The notes below the pieces were generated by a model, which was given only the letters and a program-made list of their open reading frames with translations, did no database searches and had not been told where the DNA came from. Source: Actinoplanes nipponensis (GTDB taxonomy: Bacteria > Actinomycetota > Actinomycetes > Mycobacteriales > Micromonosporaceae). Taken from it: a stretch of DNA of 34,784 nt. Where the stretch lies: positions 1 to 34,784 of the forward strand of contig NZ_BOMQ01000101.1 of NCBI RefSeq assembly GCF_016862275.1. The letters run 5' to 3'. Position numbers and translations under genes: made by a program. Every line of letters begins with the position of its first letter. Position 1 is the stretch's first letter. This document shows positions 1 to 7,408 of this stretch, piece after piece.

Positions 1-44
1 CGGGCCGTCGTCCGCACTGAGTCATCCGGCCCGCCGGGCCGGGC

Positions 45-71
45 CCCGGTCACCGGCGGCCGGTGACCGGG
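45..71. repeat. Inverted repeat (possible terminator)
   Basis: Two perfect 12-nt arms (45-56 and 60-71) are separated by a 3-nt loop. The arms are very GC-rich and there is no T-tract. It could be a terminator for the XRE regulator gene, which is transcribed leftward, or for a gene left of the window. The assignment to a gene is inference. Confidence 0.45.
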
Positions 72-82
72 CCAACGCCGTC

Positions 83-181
83 CTGGGCCGGCGCTGTTTT
101 GGGCCGGCGCTGTTCTGGGCCGGCGCTGTTCTGGGCCGGGCGCCGTTCTGGGCCGGGCGCCGTTCTGGGCCGGGCGCCGTT
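83..181. repeat. Six-copy 16-17 bp tandem repeat
   Basis: There are six head-to-tail units: three of 16 bp (83-98, 99-114, 115-130) of the form ctgggccggcgctgtt, then three identical 17-bp units (131-147, 148-164, 165-181) of the form ctgggccgggcgccgtt. Units 1-3 differ only at the first base of unit 2. The change between the two subtypes is one inserted base plus one substitution. The stretch 1-212 holds this array and the adjacent inverted repeat, and no credible gene. Confidence 0.9.
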
Positions 182-212
182 TCGGCCCGGCCCGGCCCGG
201 GTCGGCGGAGGC

Positions 213-608
213 TCAGAACAGGGTGGCGGCGGGCCGGCGCAGGCCCGGCCGGCGCGTCGCCGGTCCCGCGGGGCGGCCGGGTGGCCGGCGCCGGCTGCCG
301 CCGAGGGTGACCCGGCGCGCGGCGGACCCGCAGCTCACCCGCATCCGCGGGGCACGCACGGGAGACGTCACGGGGCTGGTGCGCAGCAGCTCGGCCCGGA
401 CCTGCTCCAGCAGGTCGGTCAGCGGCAGCCCCAGGGCCGCGCAGATGCAGGCCAGGATCTCCGAGGAGGCCTCCTTGCGGCCGCGTTCGATCTCCGACAG
501 GTACGGCAGCGACACCCCGGCGGCGTCCGCGACGTCCTGCAGGGTGCGGCCCTGCTGGTGCCGTAACCGCCGCAGCACCCTGCCGATGGCCGATCGCAGC
601 AGCGACAT
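213..608 (-). CDS. XRE-family transcriptional regulator, ClgR-like
   Basis: A 131-aa DNA-binding protein. Residues about 8-64 form a Cro/C1-type helix-turn-helix; LQDVADAAGVSLPYLSEIER is the helix-turn-helix core, followed by GRKEASSEIL. This resembles actinobacterial ClgR, which activates clp protease genes, but assignment to that exact role is inference. The ATG at 608 is preceded by a strong GAGGAGGGGG Shine-Dalgarno. After residue 80 the protein becomes a low-complexity Arg/Pro/Gly tail ending in ATLF, unlike the ordered N-terminus. This could be a disordered extension or the result of drift into repeat-rich DNA. A TAGACT -10 candidate lies about 30 nt upstream. Confidence 0.85.
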   Translation of the reverse strand: MSLLRSAIGRVLRRLRHQQGRTLQDVADAAGVSLPYLSEIERGRKEASSEILACICAALGLPLTDLLEQVRAELLRTSPVTSPVRAPRMRVSCGSAARRVTLGGSRRRPPGRPAGPATRRPGLRRPAATLF

Positions 609-636
609 CGCGACCCCCTCCTCGTGACGGAAACCC

Positions 637-642
637 AGTCTA
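637..642 (-). promoter_or_regulatory. -10 element of the XRE regulator gene
   Basis: TAGACT on the minus strand matches the actinobacterial TANNNT -10 consensus. It would place the transcription start near 630, giving a leader of about 22 nt containing the Shine-Dalgarno. No convincing -35 is visible. Confidence 0.45.
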
Positions 643-687
643 GAACCGCGGGCGGGTCGGCCGCGGCGACGAACCGCAGTGGTGGCG

Positions 688-1077
688 CTACCCGACCCGC
701 CGGGCGATCGCGACGGTGGACCGCGGAAAGACCCGCTTGGGCAGCACCAGAACGGCGCCGGGCCCGGCGGCCAGCAGCGCCGCGGCCTCGGCGACGCTCG
801 GGGTGCCGGCCGTGGCCGCCACCGCCGCCGAGGGATGCGGCACGACGACCCCGGCGAGGGCGGCGGCCGGGAAGCCGGTGACCGGCCAGCCGTGCCGCCG
901 CGCGACCGCCCGGACCCCGGCCTCGGCGGCGCGCCGGTCCAGCGTGGCCAGACCCGCGATCCCGGCGGGTTCCCGGCCCGCCTGCCGCAGCGCGGCGTCG
1001 ATCGCCGCCGCCAGCTCCTCCTCCGGTACGCCGGCCCGGGCCCCGAGGCCCAGCAGCAGCTGCCCGTTCGTGGTCAC
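688..1077 (-). CDS. Stand-alone CobE / CbiG C-terminal domain protein
   Basis: A 129-aa protein matching the CobE/CbiG C-terminal fold (cobalamin biosynthesis). It begins with a GLGARAGVPEEELAAAI-type stretch and contains AGLATLDRRAAEAGV, then GFPAAALAGV and a VAEAAALLAAG segment near the C-terminus. In aerobic B12 pathways CobE is linked to ring contraction; in many actinobacteria the domain is fused to other cob enzymes, so a free copy is notable. The start is uncertain: the GTG at 1077 overlaps the GGAGG sequence that would be its ribosome-binding site, and no better ATG/GTG follows soon. It lies 31 nt downstream of the methyltransferase gene on the same strand, so co-transcription with it is likely. 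Confidence 0.75.
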   Translation of the reverse strand: MTTNGQLLLGLGARAGVPEEELAAAIDAALRQAGREPAGIAGLATLDRRAAEAGVRAVARRHGWPVTGFPAAALAGVVVPHPSAAVAATAGTPSVAEAAALLAAGPGAVLVLPKRVFPRSTVAIARRVG

Positions 1078-1108
1078 CTCCGGACGGTACGCCGGGGGCC
1101 GACGCGGG

Positions 1109-1969
1109 TCAGCCGGTGGTCGCCGTGATCAGCCAGATGCCCGTCGGGAGGCGGTAGCCGGCTCCGGGCGTACGCAAGGATGCCAGCAGCCGCGCCGCAC
1201 CGGAGCGGGCCGCCGCCCGGGCCGGCGGCTCGGCCCGGCGGTAGGCGGCGCCGGCCGGTCCGACCTCGATCAGCCAGGCGGTGAGCAGGTCGGGATCGTC
1301 CGGCGCGACCAGCGCGACATCCCGCGGCTCGACCGCGACGGCGCCGAACCCGGCCGCGGTCAGGAGCCGCTCGATCCGCGCCGGTTCCCCGAAGGAGAAC
1401 GGCCCCGGCTCGTCGCCGAGCGGGAGCGGCGGCAGGTCGCCCAGGTGCGGGGCGGCGCCGAGCACGACCGCCATCAGCCACGGGACGGCAGCCGCGTCCC
1501 GGAAGGTCGTCGCGGCCAGGCGGCCGCCGGGACGCAGGGACCGGGCGATGGTCGTGAGACCGGCGACCGGATCCGCCAGCAGCATCAGCGTCATCCGGGA
1601 GTGCGCGGCGTCGAACGGGGCGCCCGGGACCTCGCCCATCGTCTCGATGTCCCCGGCGAGAAACACCGGGGCTGTCCCACCCGGCGCGGGGAACCGGTGC
1701 CGCGCGGCCGCGACCATCGCCTCGGACACGTCGACGCCCACCGCGGCACCGGCGGGGCCGACCGCCGCCGCGATCTCCGCGGTCGTGCCGCCGCAGCCGC
1801 AACCCACGTCGAGCACCCGCTCGCCGGGCGCGGCCCGCAGGGCCGCCATCGCCGCCGCGCCCAGCGGGCGGCCCAGCTCGTCCTGCCGCTCCGCATGCCG
1901 GATCCAACCGGGCGCGGCCTGATCCCAGAACGCCACGTTGCGGGCGCGCAGCTCGGCGGTGCGGGCCAT
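1109..1969 (-). CDS. Class I SAM-dependent methyltransferase
   Basis: A 286-aa soluble methyltransferase. Residues 52-61 form glycine-rich motif I (VLDVGCGCGG), followed by the acidic strand-2 motif VGVDVSEAMV. DIETMGEVPGAPFDAAHSR and LRPGGRLAATTF correspond to later motifs of the UbiE/COQ5-like group. A C-terminal region after residue 190 may shape the substrate pocket. The substrate cannot be told. The ATG at 1969 overlaps the stop codon of the upstream monooxygenase gene by one base (TGATG), so the two are translationally coupled. Together with the divergent TetR gene this looks like a small regulated modification module for an aromatic or quinone-like compound, which is inference. Confidence 0.85.
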   Translation of the reverse strand: MARTAELRARNVAFWDQAAPGWIRHAERQDELGRPLGAAAMAALRAAPGERVLDVGCGCGGTTAEIAAAVGPAGAAVGVDVSEAMVAAARHRFPAPGGTAPVFLAGDIETMGEVPGAPFDAAHSRMTLMLLADPVAGLTTIARSLRPGGRLAATTFRDAAAVPWLMAVVLGAAPHLGDLPPLPLGDEPGPFSFGEPARIERLLTAAGFGAVAVEPRDVALVAPDDPDLLTAWLIEVGPAGAAYRRAEPPARAAARSGAARLLASLRTPGAGYRLPTGIWLITATTG

Positions 1970-2262
1970 CAGAACGGCAACTCGTCGCCGTCGACGATCA
2001 GCGAACTGAACTTGGCGGCCTTGGTGGGGTCGAAGCCGTCCTGCTGGGCGGCCAGGCCGGCCGCGCGGACCAGGCGCTGGGACTGGAACGCCCGGAACGC
2101 CGCCTCGTCCTGCCAGATGTTGATGATCCGCCAGCCGTCCTCGGTCGGCCCGGAGACGTGGGCCAGCAGACCCGGCGGCCGGTCCGGGCCGAGGTTCTTC
2201 TCCACCATGCGGTACTCCGCCTCGCTGACGCCGGGCATCTCCTGCAGCACTCCGAAAGGCAT
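1969..2262 (-). CDS. Antibiotic biosynthesis monooxygenase-like (dimeric alpha/beta barrel) protein
   Basis: A 97-aa protein of the ABM/dimeric alpha-beta barrel superfamily, judged from its length and the pattern VLQEMPGVSEAEYRMVEKNL then DGWRIINIWQDEAAFRAFQS. Members are small cofactor-less monooxygenases or heme/quinone-handling enzymes; many have no known substrate. The ATG at 2262 was chosen because GAGGAG lies 8 nt upstream; a GTG at 2271 would overlap that Shine-Dalgarno. It is coupled to the following methyltransferase gene and divergent from a TetR-family gene, which probably controls both. Confidence 0.78.
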   Translation of the reverse strand: MPFGVLQEMPGVSEAEYRMVEKNLGPDRPPGLLAHVSGPTEDGWRIINIWQDEAAFRAFQSQRLVRAAGLAAQQDGFDPTKAAKFSSLIVDGDELPF

Positions 2263-2323
2263 CGCGCACACTCCTCGTTCAGATTTAGTCTCGTTGAGAT
2301 TTAGTAGAGTGAAGCTCTATCCA
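2263..2323. promoter_or_regulatory. Divergent promoter/operator region of the ABM and TetR genes
   Basis: This is the most AT-rich stretch of the area. It contains a direct repeat agatttagt (2281-2289 and 2297-2305, period 16 bp), an inverted repeat TCTC-gtt-GAGA (2289-2299) and an inverted repeat TAGAG-tgaag-CTCTA (2305-2319). TAGAGT (2305-2310) could be the -10 of the TetR gene. Such nested symmetry between a TetR gene and its divergent neighbour usually marks the operator; binding is inferred. Confidence 0.65.
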
Positions 2324-2989
2324 ATGGATTATTACACTGATCCGGTGACCAGCGGCAGGGCGTACACGTCAACTCGGCGACAGGAACAGGCCCGGCAGAC
2401 CCGGCGCGCCATCCTGGACGCCGCCGCCCGGCTGTTCGTCGACCCCGGCTACGCGGCGACCAGGCTCACCGCGGTCGCCGCCGAGGCCGGGGTGGCCGTG
2501 CAGACGCTCTACGCGGTGTTCGGCAGCAAGCGGCAGCTGCTGTCCGACCTCATCGACGTCACGATCGCCGGCGACGACGCGCCGGTGGCCCTGCCGGACC
2601 GGGGGTTCGTCGCCGAGATCCGGGCGTTGCCCGACGCCCGGGCGCGGCTGGCCCGCTACGCCCGGCACCTCACCGAGACCCACGAGCGGCAGGCCCAGGT
2701 GATGCTGGCGCTGGCCGGGGCGGCCACGGCCGACCCGGACGCCGCGGCCGTCTGGCGCAAGAACCTCGAGGACCGCCAACGCGGCATGACCATGTTCGCC
2801 GCGGATCTGAATACGACCGGGCAGCTCCGCGAGGACCTGAGCGTGGAGCGGATCGCCGACGTGTTGTGGCTGGCGATGGACGTGCACAACTACGACCGGC
2901 TGGTCCGGGAGCGCGGCTGGACGGCGGAGGAGTTCCAGCAGTGGTACGTCGACACTGTCGCCGGGGCGATCCTGGCGCCCCCGCACTGA
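2324..2989 (+). CDS. TetR-family transcriptional regulator
   Basis: A 221-aa regulator. An N-terminal TetR helix-turn-helix covers about residues 20-66 (RRAILDAAARLFVDPGYAAT, then AVAAEAGVAVQTLYAVFGSK), followed by an all-helical ligand-binding and dimer domain. The ligand is unknown. The ATG at 2324 is chosen because the protein before it would be translated from the operator region; a GTG at 2309 in the same frame is possible. It is divergent from the monooxygenase-methyltransferase pair and is probably their local repressor. Its end lies 31 bp from the convergent cobB gene. Confidence 0.88.
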   Translation: MDYYTDPVTSGRAYTSTRRQEQARQTRRAILDAAARLFVDPGYAATRLTAVAAEAGVAVQTLYAVFGSKRQLLSDLIDVTIAGDDAPVALPDRGFVAEIRALPDARARLARYARHLTETHERQAQVMLALAGAATADPDAAAVWRKNLEDRQRGMTMFAADLNTTGQLREDLSVERIADVLWLAMDVHNYDRLVRERGWTAEEFQQWYVDTVAGAILAPPH

Positions 2990-3020
2990 CGGCCCGGCGA
3001 GCCCGGGAGCGGGACCGACG

Positions 3021-4400
3021 TCAGCGCGCCGCGACCGGATTCAGCACCGCAGCCGCCTGCGCCACCACCCGCCGGGCGACCGCCGGCGCCGCCGCCCAGT
3101 GCAGATGCAGGTACGACGCGTGCAGCCCGGGCGCCGCGAACCCCTCCGGATCGGCCCCCCGCCACGCCCACGCCGCTCCCCCGGCCGGTTCCAGCAGCAG
3201 TCCCGAGCGCGGATGCACAGTCGTCCGGTGGAACTCGTGGCCCGTGATGCGCGACCCGGCCGGGAACAGCGGGCTGTCGGTGAGCGCCACCGCGTCGCGG
3301 TAGCCCAGGGTGAGCGCCCGGGTCATCGCCGCCTCCGCGTCCAGCACGCCGCACATCGGGGCGCCGTCCAGGCTGCGGCACAGCCACAGCAGGCCCGCGC
3401 ATTCGGCCACGATCGGCCGGCCCGCCGCCGCCAGCGACGCCACCGCCCGGCGCAGGGGCTCGTTGGCGGACAGCTCCGCGGCGTACACCTCGGGGAAGCC
3501 GCCGCCGACGACCAGGGCGCGGGTGCCCTCGGGCAGTGTCTCGTCGCGCAGCGGGTCGACCGTCACGACCTCGGCGCCGGCGCCGGCGAGCAGTTCGGCC
3601 GTCTCCGCGTACGCGAAGGTGAAGGCCGGCCCGCCGGCGATGGCGACCACCGGGCGGCCCGGCACCGGCTCCGCGGCCCGTGGGCTCCACGGTGTCGCCG
3701 CGAGCGGCGGCGCGGTGCGGGCGACCGCCAGCACCGCGTCGAGGTCGATCGAGGCCGTGACCAGCGCCGCGAGGGCGGCGACCGACGCGGTGGCCTCGCC
3801 GCGGCGTTCGGCCGCGGGCACCAGGCCGAGGTGGCGGGACGGAGCCGCGACGGCGTCCGCCCGGCGCATCGCGCCCAGCACCGGCGTGCCGACCTCCTCG
3901 CACGCCTCGCGCAGAATCGCCTCGTGCCGGTCGGAGCCGACCCGGTTGAGGATGACCCCGGCCAGGCGCACGCTGCCGAAGCTGCGGAAGCCGTGCACCA
4001 GCGCGGCCACCGAGCGGCCCTGCGCGGCGGCGTCGACGACCAGGATCACGGGGGCGTCGAGCAGGCCGGCCACGTGCGCGGTGGAGCCGGTGTCCCCCGC
4101 GCCGGTACGCCCGTCGTACAGCCCCATCACGCCCTCGACGATCGCCAGGTCGAGGCCGGCCGAGCCGTGCGCGAACAGCGGCCCGATCAGCTCCTCGCCG
4201 ACCATCACGGGGTCCAGGTTGCGGCCCGGCCGGCCCGCGGCGAGCGCGTGGTAGCCGGGGTCGATGTAGTCCGGGCCGACCTTGAACGGCGCGACGCCCA
4301 GGCCGCGCGCGGCGAACGCGGCGAGCAGGCCGGTGGCCACCGTCGTCTTGCCGTGCCCGGAGGCGGGCGCGGCGATGACCACCCGCGGGATGCTCACCAT
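3021..4400 (-). CDS. cobB: Cobyrinate / hydrogenobyrinate a,c-diamide synthase
   Basis: A 459-aa glutamine-dependent amidase that amidates the a and c side chains of (hydrogeno)cobyrinic acid using ATP. The N-terminal dethiobiotin-synthetase-like domain has the P-loop ASGHGKTTVATG (about residues 12-23) and FKVGPDYIDPGYH. The C-terminal class I glutamine amidotransferase domain has the nucleophile in AECAGLLWLC and GHEFHRT toward the end. Length is normal. The start codon overlaps the end of cobO (ATGGTGA), with ATG at 4400 or GTG at 4397 both possible, so translation is coupled. It is the last gene of the riboswitch-controlled B12 operon. Confidence 0.95.
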   Translation of the reverse strand: MVSIPRVVIAAPASGHGKTTVATGLLAAFAARGLGVAPFKVGPDYIDPGYHALAAGRPGRNLDPVMVGEELIGPLFAHGSAGLDLAIVEGVMGLYDGRTGAGDTGSTAHVAGLLDAPVILVVDAAAQGRSVAALVHGFRSFGSVRLAGVILNRVGSDRHEAILREACEEVGTPVLGAMRRADAVAAPSRHLGLVPAAERRGEATASVAALAALVTASIDLDAVLAVARTAPPLAATPWSPRAAEPVPGRPVVAIAGGPAFTFAYAETAELLAGAGAEVVTVDPLRDETLPEGTRALVVGGGFPEVYAAELSANEPLRRAVASLAAAGRPIVAECAGLLWLCRSLDGAPMCGVLDAEAAMTRALTLGYRDAVALTDSPLFPAGSRITGHEFHRTTVHPRSGLLLEPAGGAAWAWRGADPEGFAAPGLHASYLHLHWAAAPAVARRVVAQAAAVLNPVAAR

Positions 4401-4993
4401 TCGATGCCCTGCTGTCCCTTGCGGCCGGCGTCCATCGGGTGCTTGACCTTGGTCATCTCGGTGACCAGGTCGGCGGCGGCGAGCAGGTCCGGGTGGGCGT
4501 CGCGGCCGGTGATCACCACGTGCTGGGTGCCGGGCCGGTCGGCGAGGGTGGCGACGACGTCGGCGACGTCGACCCAGCCCCACTTCATCGGGTACGTGAA
4601 CTCGTCGAGCACGTAGAACTTGTGGGTCTCGGCGGCCAGGTCCCGTTTGATCTGGGCCCAGCCCTCGGCGGCCTCGGCGGCGTGGTCGCGTTCGGCGCCG
4701 GCGCGCTGGATCCAGGACCAGCCCTCGCCCATCTTGTGCCAGGCCACCGCCGGTCCCCCGGTCTGCCCGAGGGCCTTGAGCGCGGCCTCCTCGCCGACCC
4801 GCCACTTCTCCGACTTGACGAACTGGAAGACCCCGATGGGCCAGCCGGCGCTCCACGCCCGCAACGCCATGCCGAACGCGGCCGTCGACTTGCCCTTGCC
4901 GTGCCCGGTGTGCACGGCCAGCACGGCCTGGCGGCGCCGCTGCCGGGTGGTGAGCCCGTCCTGCGGCACGGTGGTGACCTGTCCCTGCGGCAT
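4394..4993 (-). CDS. cobO: Cob(I)yrinic acid a,c-diamide adenosyltransferase
   Basis: A 199-aa CobA/CobO-type ATP:corrinoid adenosyltransferase, which transfers the 5'-deoxyadenosyl group to the corrinoid cobalt. The P-loop variant HTGHGKGKSTAAFGMALRA, the segment QFVKSEKWRVGEE, the LDEFTYPMKWGW block and the end VKHPMDAGRKGQQGIEW are hallmarks of the family. The ATG at 4993 is supported by GAGGAGGG placed 7 nt upstream; frame upstream of it is a shadow of the chelatase gene. It overlaps cobB by 7 bp and follows the chelatase gene after 49 bp, so all three form one operon. Confidence 0.96.
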   Translation of the reverse strand: MPQGQVTTVPQDGLTTRQRRRQAVLAVHTGHGKGKSTAAFGMALRAWSAGWPIGVFQFVKSEKWRVGEEAALKALGQTGGPAVAWHKMGEGWSWIQRAGAERDHAAEAAEGWAQIKRDLAAETHKFYVLDEFTYPMKWGWVDVADVVATLADRPGTQHVVITGRDAHPDLLAAADLVTEMTKVKHPMDAGRKGQQGIEW

Positions 4994-5042
4994 CAGGCAG
5001 CCCTCCTCGACGGGGTGGACGGGAACATTGGGAAACGCCGCA

Positions 5043-7133
5043 TCAGGCGGCCCGGCCCGGCGCGGCGGACGGCGCGGCGGCGGCGAGCGCGTCCAGCGGC
5101 ATGAGGTCGGCGCCGAGCGCGGCGGCCAGCCGCCGGGCCAGGCCGAGCCGGATCGGACCGGTCTCGCAGTCGACCACCACGGCGGCCACGCCGGCGAGGG
5201 CCGGCGCGACCAGCACCGGGTCGGGGCCGCTGGTCGCGCGGCCGTCGGTGACGACGACCAGCAGCGGCCGCCGGCGCGGGTCGCGGCGCCGCTCGGTGGC
5301 GATGGTCGCGGCCGCGGCGCGCAGCCCGGCGGCCAGCGGGGTACGCCCACCCGTGCGCAACCCGGCCAGCCGCTGCACCCCGACCTCGTGGCTGGAGGTC
5401 GGCGGCAGCACCTGCTCCGCCCCGGCCCCCCGGAACGTGATCATGCCGATCCGGTCCCGCCGCTGGTACGCGTCGCGCAGCAGCGACAGGACGGCGGTCT
5501 TGACGACGGTCATCCGCTTGCGCGCGGCCATCGACCCGGACGCGTCCACGACGAACAGCACCAGGTTGGCCTCCCGGCCGACGTGCACGGCCTCGCGCAG
5601 GTCCCGCGGCTGCACCGTCCGCACCGCCGGAACGGACGGCCCGCTCAGGGCGCCGCGGTGGATGGCGGCGCGCAGCGTGGCCGGCAGGTGCGGGGCGCCG
5701 GCGAGCTTGCCCCGCGGGGTGCGCGAGCCGACCACCCGGCCGCGACGGGCGAACGCCGGTGAGCGCCGCCCGGCGTGCCCGCCCTCGCCCCGGGCCGCGA
5801 TCCGCAGCGTCCGGGGCCGGTAGGCGGCGCCGGCCTGCGCCGGCGCGCCCCCGCTGACCTCGCGCTGTTCGCCGGCCGGCTCGCCGGGGGCGGCGTCCCG
5901 CGGGGCCGGGCCGGGCGCCTCGGCAGCCGACGTGTCACCGGGACCCGCGCCGCGGTCACCCGGACCCCGGTCCGGACCACCCTCGCCCGGACCACCCTCG
6001 CTCGGACCGCCGTCGCCCGGTCCGCTGCCGTCGGGGCCGCCGTCGCCCGGGCCCCCGTCGTCGGGGCCGCTGCCGTCGGGGCCGCCGTCCCCGGGGGCGG
6101 GCGGGTCGTCGTCGGGATCGTCCTGGGCGGCCTGCGCCAGGGCCTCGTTCAGGCGCTGCTCGTCGGTGCCCGGCGGGTCCAGCGGGTCGGTGCGCCGCCG
6201 GTGCGGCAGCGCGAGCCGGGCCGCGTCGCGGATGTCGTCGGCGGTGACCCGGTCGCGGCCGTGCCAGGCGGCCAGCGCGACCGCGCACCGCGCCACCACG
6301 ATGTCCGCGCGCATGCCGTCCACCCCGTAGGCCAGGCAGACGCGGGCGATCCGGTTCAGCTCCGCGTCGGGCAGCGCGACGAACGGGACCGCGGCGCGGG
6401 CGGCCAGGATCCGCTCGGCCAGCGCACCCTCGTCGGCCGCGAACCGGGCCGCGAACGCGTCCGGGCCCGCCTCGTACGCCAGCCGGCGCCGGACCACCTC
6501 GGCCCGCAGCTTCGCGTCCCGCGGCGCGGCCACCGTCACCACCAGCCCGAACCGGTCGACCAGCTGGGGCCGGGGCTCGCCCTCCTCGGGGTTCATCGTG
6601 CCGACCAGCAGGAACCGGGCCGCGTGCTTGACCGACACCCCGTCGCGCTCGACGTGCGCGCGGCCCATCGCCGCGGCGTCGAGCAGCAGGTCGACCAGGT
6701 GGTCGGGCAGCAGGTTGACCTCGTCGACGTAGAGCGCGCCGCGGTGCGCCGCGGCCAGCAGCCCCGGCTCGTACGCCTTGACGCCGTCGGCGAGCGCCCG
6801 CTGGATGTCCAGCGTGCCGACGACCCGGTCCTCGGTCGCGCCGACCGGCAGCTCGACGAGCGTGGCGGGCCGGTGGCCGTGCGGCGCGCCCGGCTCGTGC
6901 GGTCCGTCGGGGCAGCCGGGGTCGGGCGCGGCCGGGTCGCAGGCGAAGCGGCAGCCGCGGACGACGTCCACCTCGGGCAGCAGGGCGGCCAGGGCCCGCA
7001 CGACGGTGGACTTGGCGGTGCCCTTCTCGCCGCGGACCAGCACCCCGCCGACGGCGGGTGAGACGGCGGTCAGCAGGAGCGCGAGCCGGAGGTCGTCGAG
7101 GCCGACGACGGCAGAGAACGGGTACGGCGTCAC
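5043..7133 (-). CDS. Fused I/D-type metal chelatase subunit (putative cobaltochelatase)
   Basis: A 696-aa protein joining an AAA+ ATPase (BchI/ChlI-like, residues about 5-330) to a von Willebrand A domain (BchD/ChlD-like, about 520-690). The Walker A motif GEKGTAKS is at 35-42, and VDEVNLLPDHLVDLLLD marks Walker B. The VWA metal-binding motif DASGS is near residue 530. In actinobacteria such fused subunits act with a CobN-type large subunit to insert cobalt into hydrogenobyrinate diamide; CobN is not in this window. The linker (about 340-400) is a Gly/Pro/Asp-rich repeat. The GTG start at 7133 has AAAGGA 6 nt upstream, and a cobalamin riboswitch precedes it. Confidence 0.93.
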   Translation of the reverse strand: MTPYPFSAVVGLDDLRLALLLTAVSPAVGGVLVRGEKGTAKSTVVRALAALLPEVDVVRGCRFACDPAAPDPGCPDGPHEPGAPHGHRPATLVELPVGATEDRVVGTLDIQRALADGVKAYEPGLLAAAHRGALYVDEVNLLPDHLVDLLLDAAAMGRAHVERDGVSVKHAARFLLVGTMNPEEGEPRPQLVDRFGLVVTVAAPRDAKLRAEVVRRRLAYEAGPDAFAARFAADEGALAERILAARAAVPFVALPDAELNRIARVCLAYGVDGMRADIVVARCAVALAAWHGRDRVTADDIRDAARLALPHRRRTDPLDPPGTDEQRLNEALAQAAQDDPDDDPPAPGDGGPDGSGPDDGGPGDGGPDGSGPGDGGPSEGGPGEGGPDRGPGDRGAGPGDTSAAEAPGPAPRDAAPGEPAGEQREVSGGAPAQAGAAYRPRTLRIAARGEGGHAGRRSPAFARRGRVVGSRTPRGKLAGAPHLPATLRAAIHRGALSGPSVPAVRTVQPRDLREAVHVGREANLVLFVVDASGSMAARKRMTVVKTAVLSLLRDAYQRRDRIGMITFRGAGAEQVLPPTSSHEVGVQRLAGLRTGGRTPLAAGLRAAAATIATERRRDPRRRPLLVVVTDGRATSGPDPVLVAPALAGVAAVVVDCETGPIRLGLARRLAAALGADLMPLDALAAAAPSAAPGRAA
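5930..6115 (-). repeat. GC-rich repeats encoding the chelatase linker
   Basis: The DNA encodes repeated GGPDGSGPDDGGPGDGG-like units between the AAA+ and VWA domains. Near-identical 9-15 bp blocks recur on the plus strand as variants of ccgtcgcccgg and ccgctgccgtcgg. The acidic proline-rich linker is typical of D-type subunits in general, but its repeat count probably varies between strains. Confidence 0.75.
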
Positions 7134-7146
7134 GCACGGTCCTTTC

Positions 7147-7164
7147 CGCGGGTCCGCGCCCGCG
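7147..7164 (-). promoter_or_regulatory. Riboswitch expression-platform hairpin
   Basis: CGCGGG pairs with CCCGCG (7147-7152 with 7159-7164) directly before the GAAAGGA Shine-Dalgarno of the chelatase gene. No T-tract follows, so control of ribosome access is more likely than transcription termination. This mechanism is inference from position. Confidence 0.55.
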
Positions 7165-7176
7165 TGTGGAAGGTAC

Positions 7177-7269
7177 GAGCGGCCGGAGTCTCCTGACTTC
7201 CGGGGGCGGACCCCCGGTCACAGTGGCGGGACCGTCCCGGTCTCCCACCGGGTTCCTCCACTGCCGCTC
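7177..7269 (-). ncRNA. Cobalamin (adenosylcobalamin) riboswitch aptamer
   Basis: Reading the minus strand, the closing helix GAGCGGC/GCCGCTC pairs 7263-7269 with 7177-7183. Between them come GGAACCCGGTGGGA, then GGTCCCGCCACTGT, a strong hairpin of CCGGGGG with CCCCCGG, and the B12 box AGTCAGGAGAC (about 7188-7198). These are the conserved blocks of the cobalamin riboswitch in the expected order. It ends 44 nt before the chelatase start and should lower expression of chelatase-cobO-cobB when cobalamin is abundant. Confidence 0.94.
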
Positions 7270-7408
7270 GCGAGTCACTCTTTCTCACGGCCCGGCACGG
7301 CGTCAACGCGGGGTCGGGTGGGCATCCTCACGGCCCCGGCGGACCGCGCAGGCGCGCCCAACCGGCCGGAGCGGGCCGGAAACGCCCGGGTCGCCCACGC
7401 CGGGCGGG

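Noticed and set aside
716..2323. Upstream extension of the TetR reading frame
   Set aside because: It would run antisense through the methyltransferase and monooxygenase genes and yields no recognisable domain before the helix-turn-helix.
4401..4856. Longer CobB starting inside cobO
   Set aside because: The extra residues are an Arg/Gly-rich shadow of cobO; the P-loop domain begins right after the start at 4400 or 4397.
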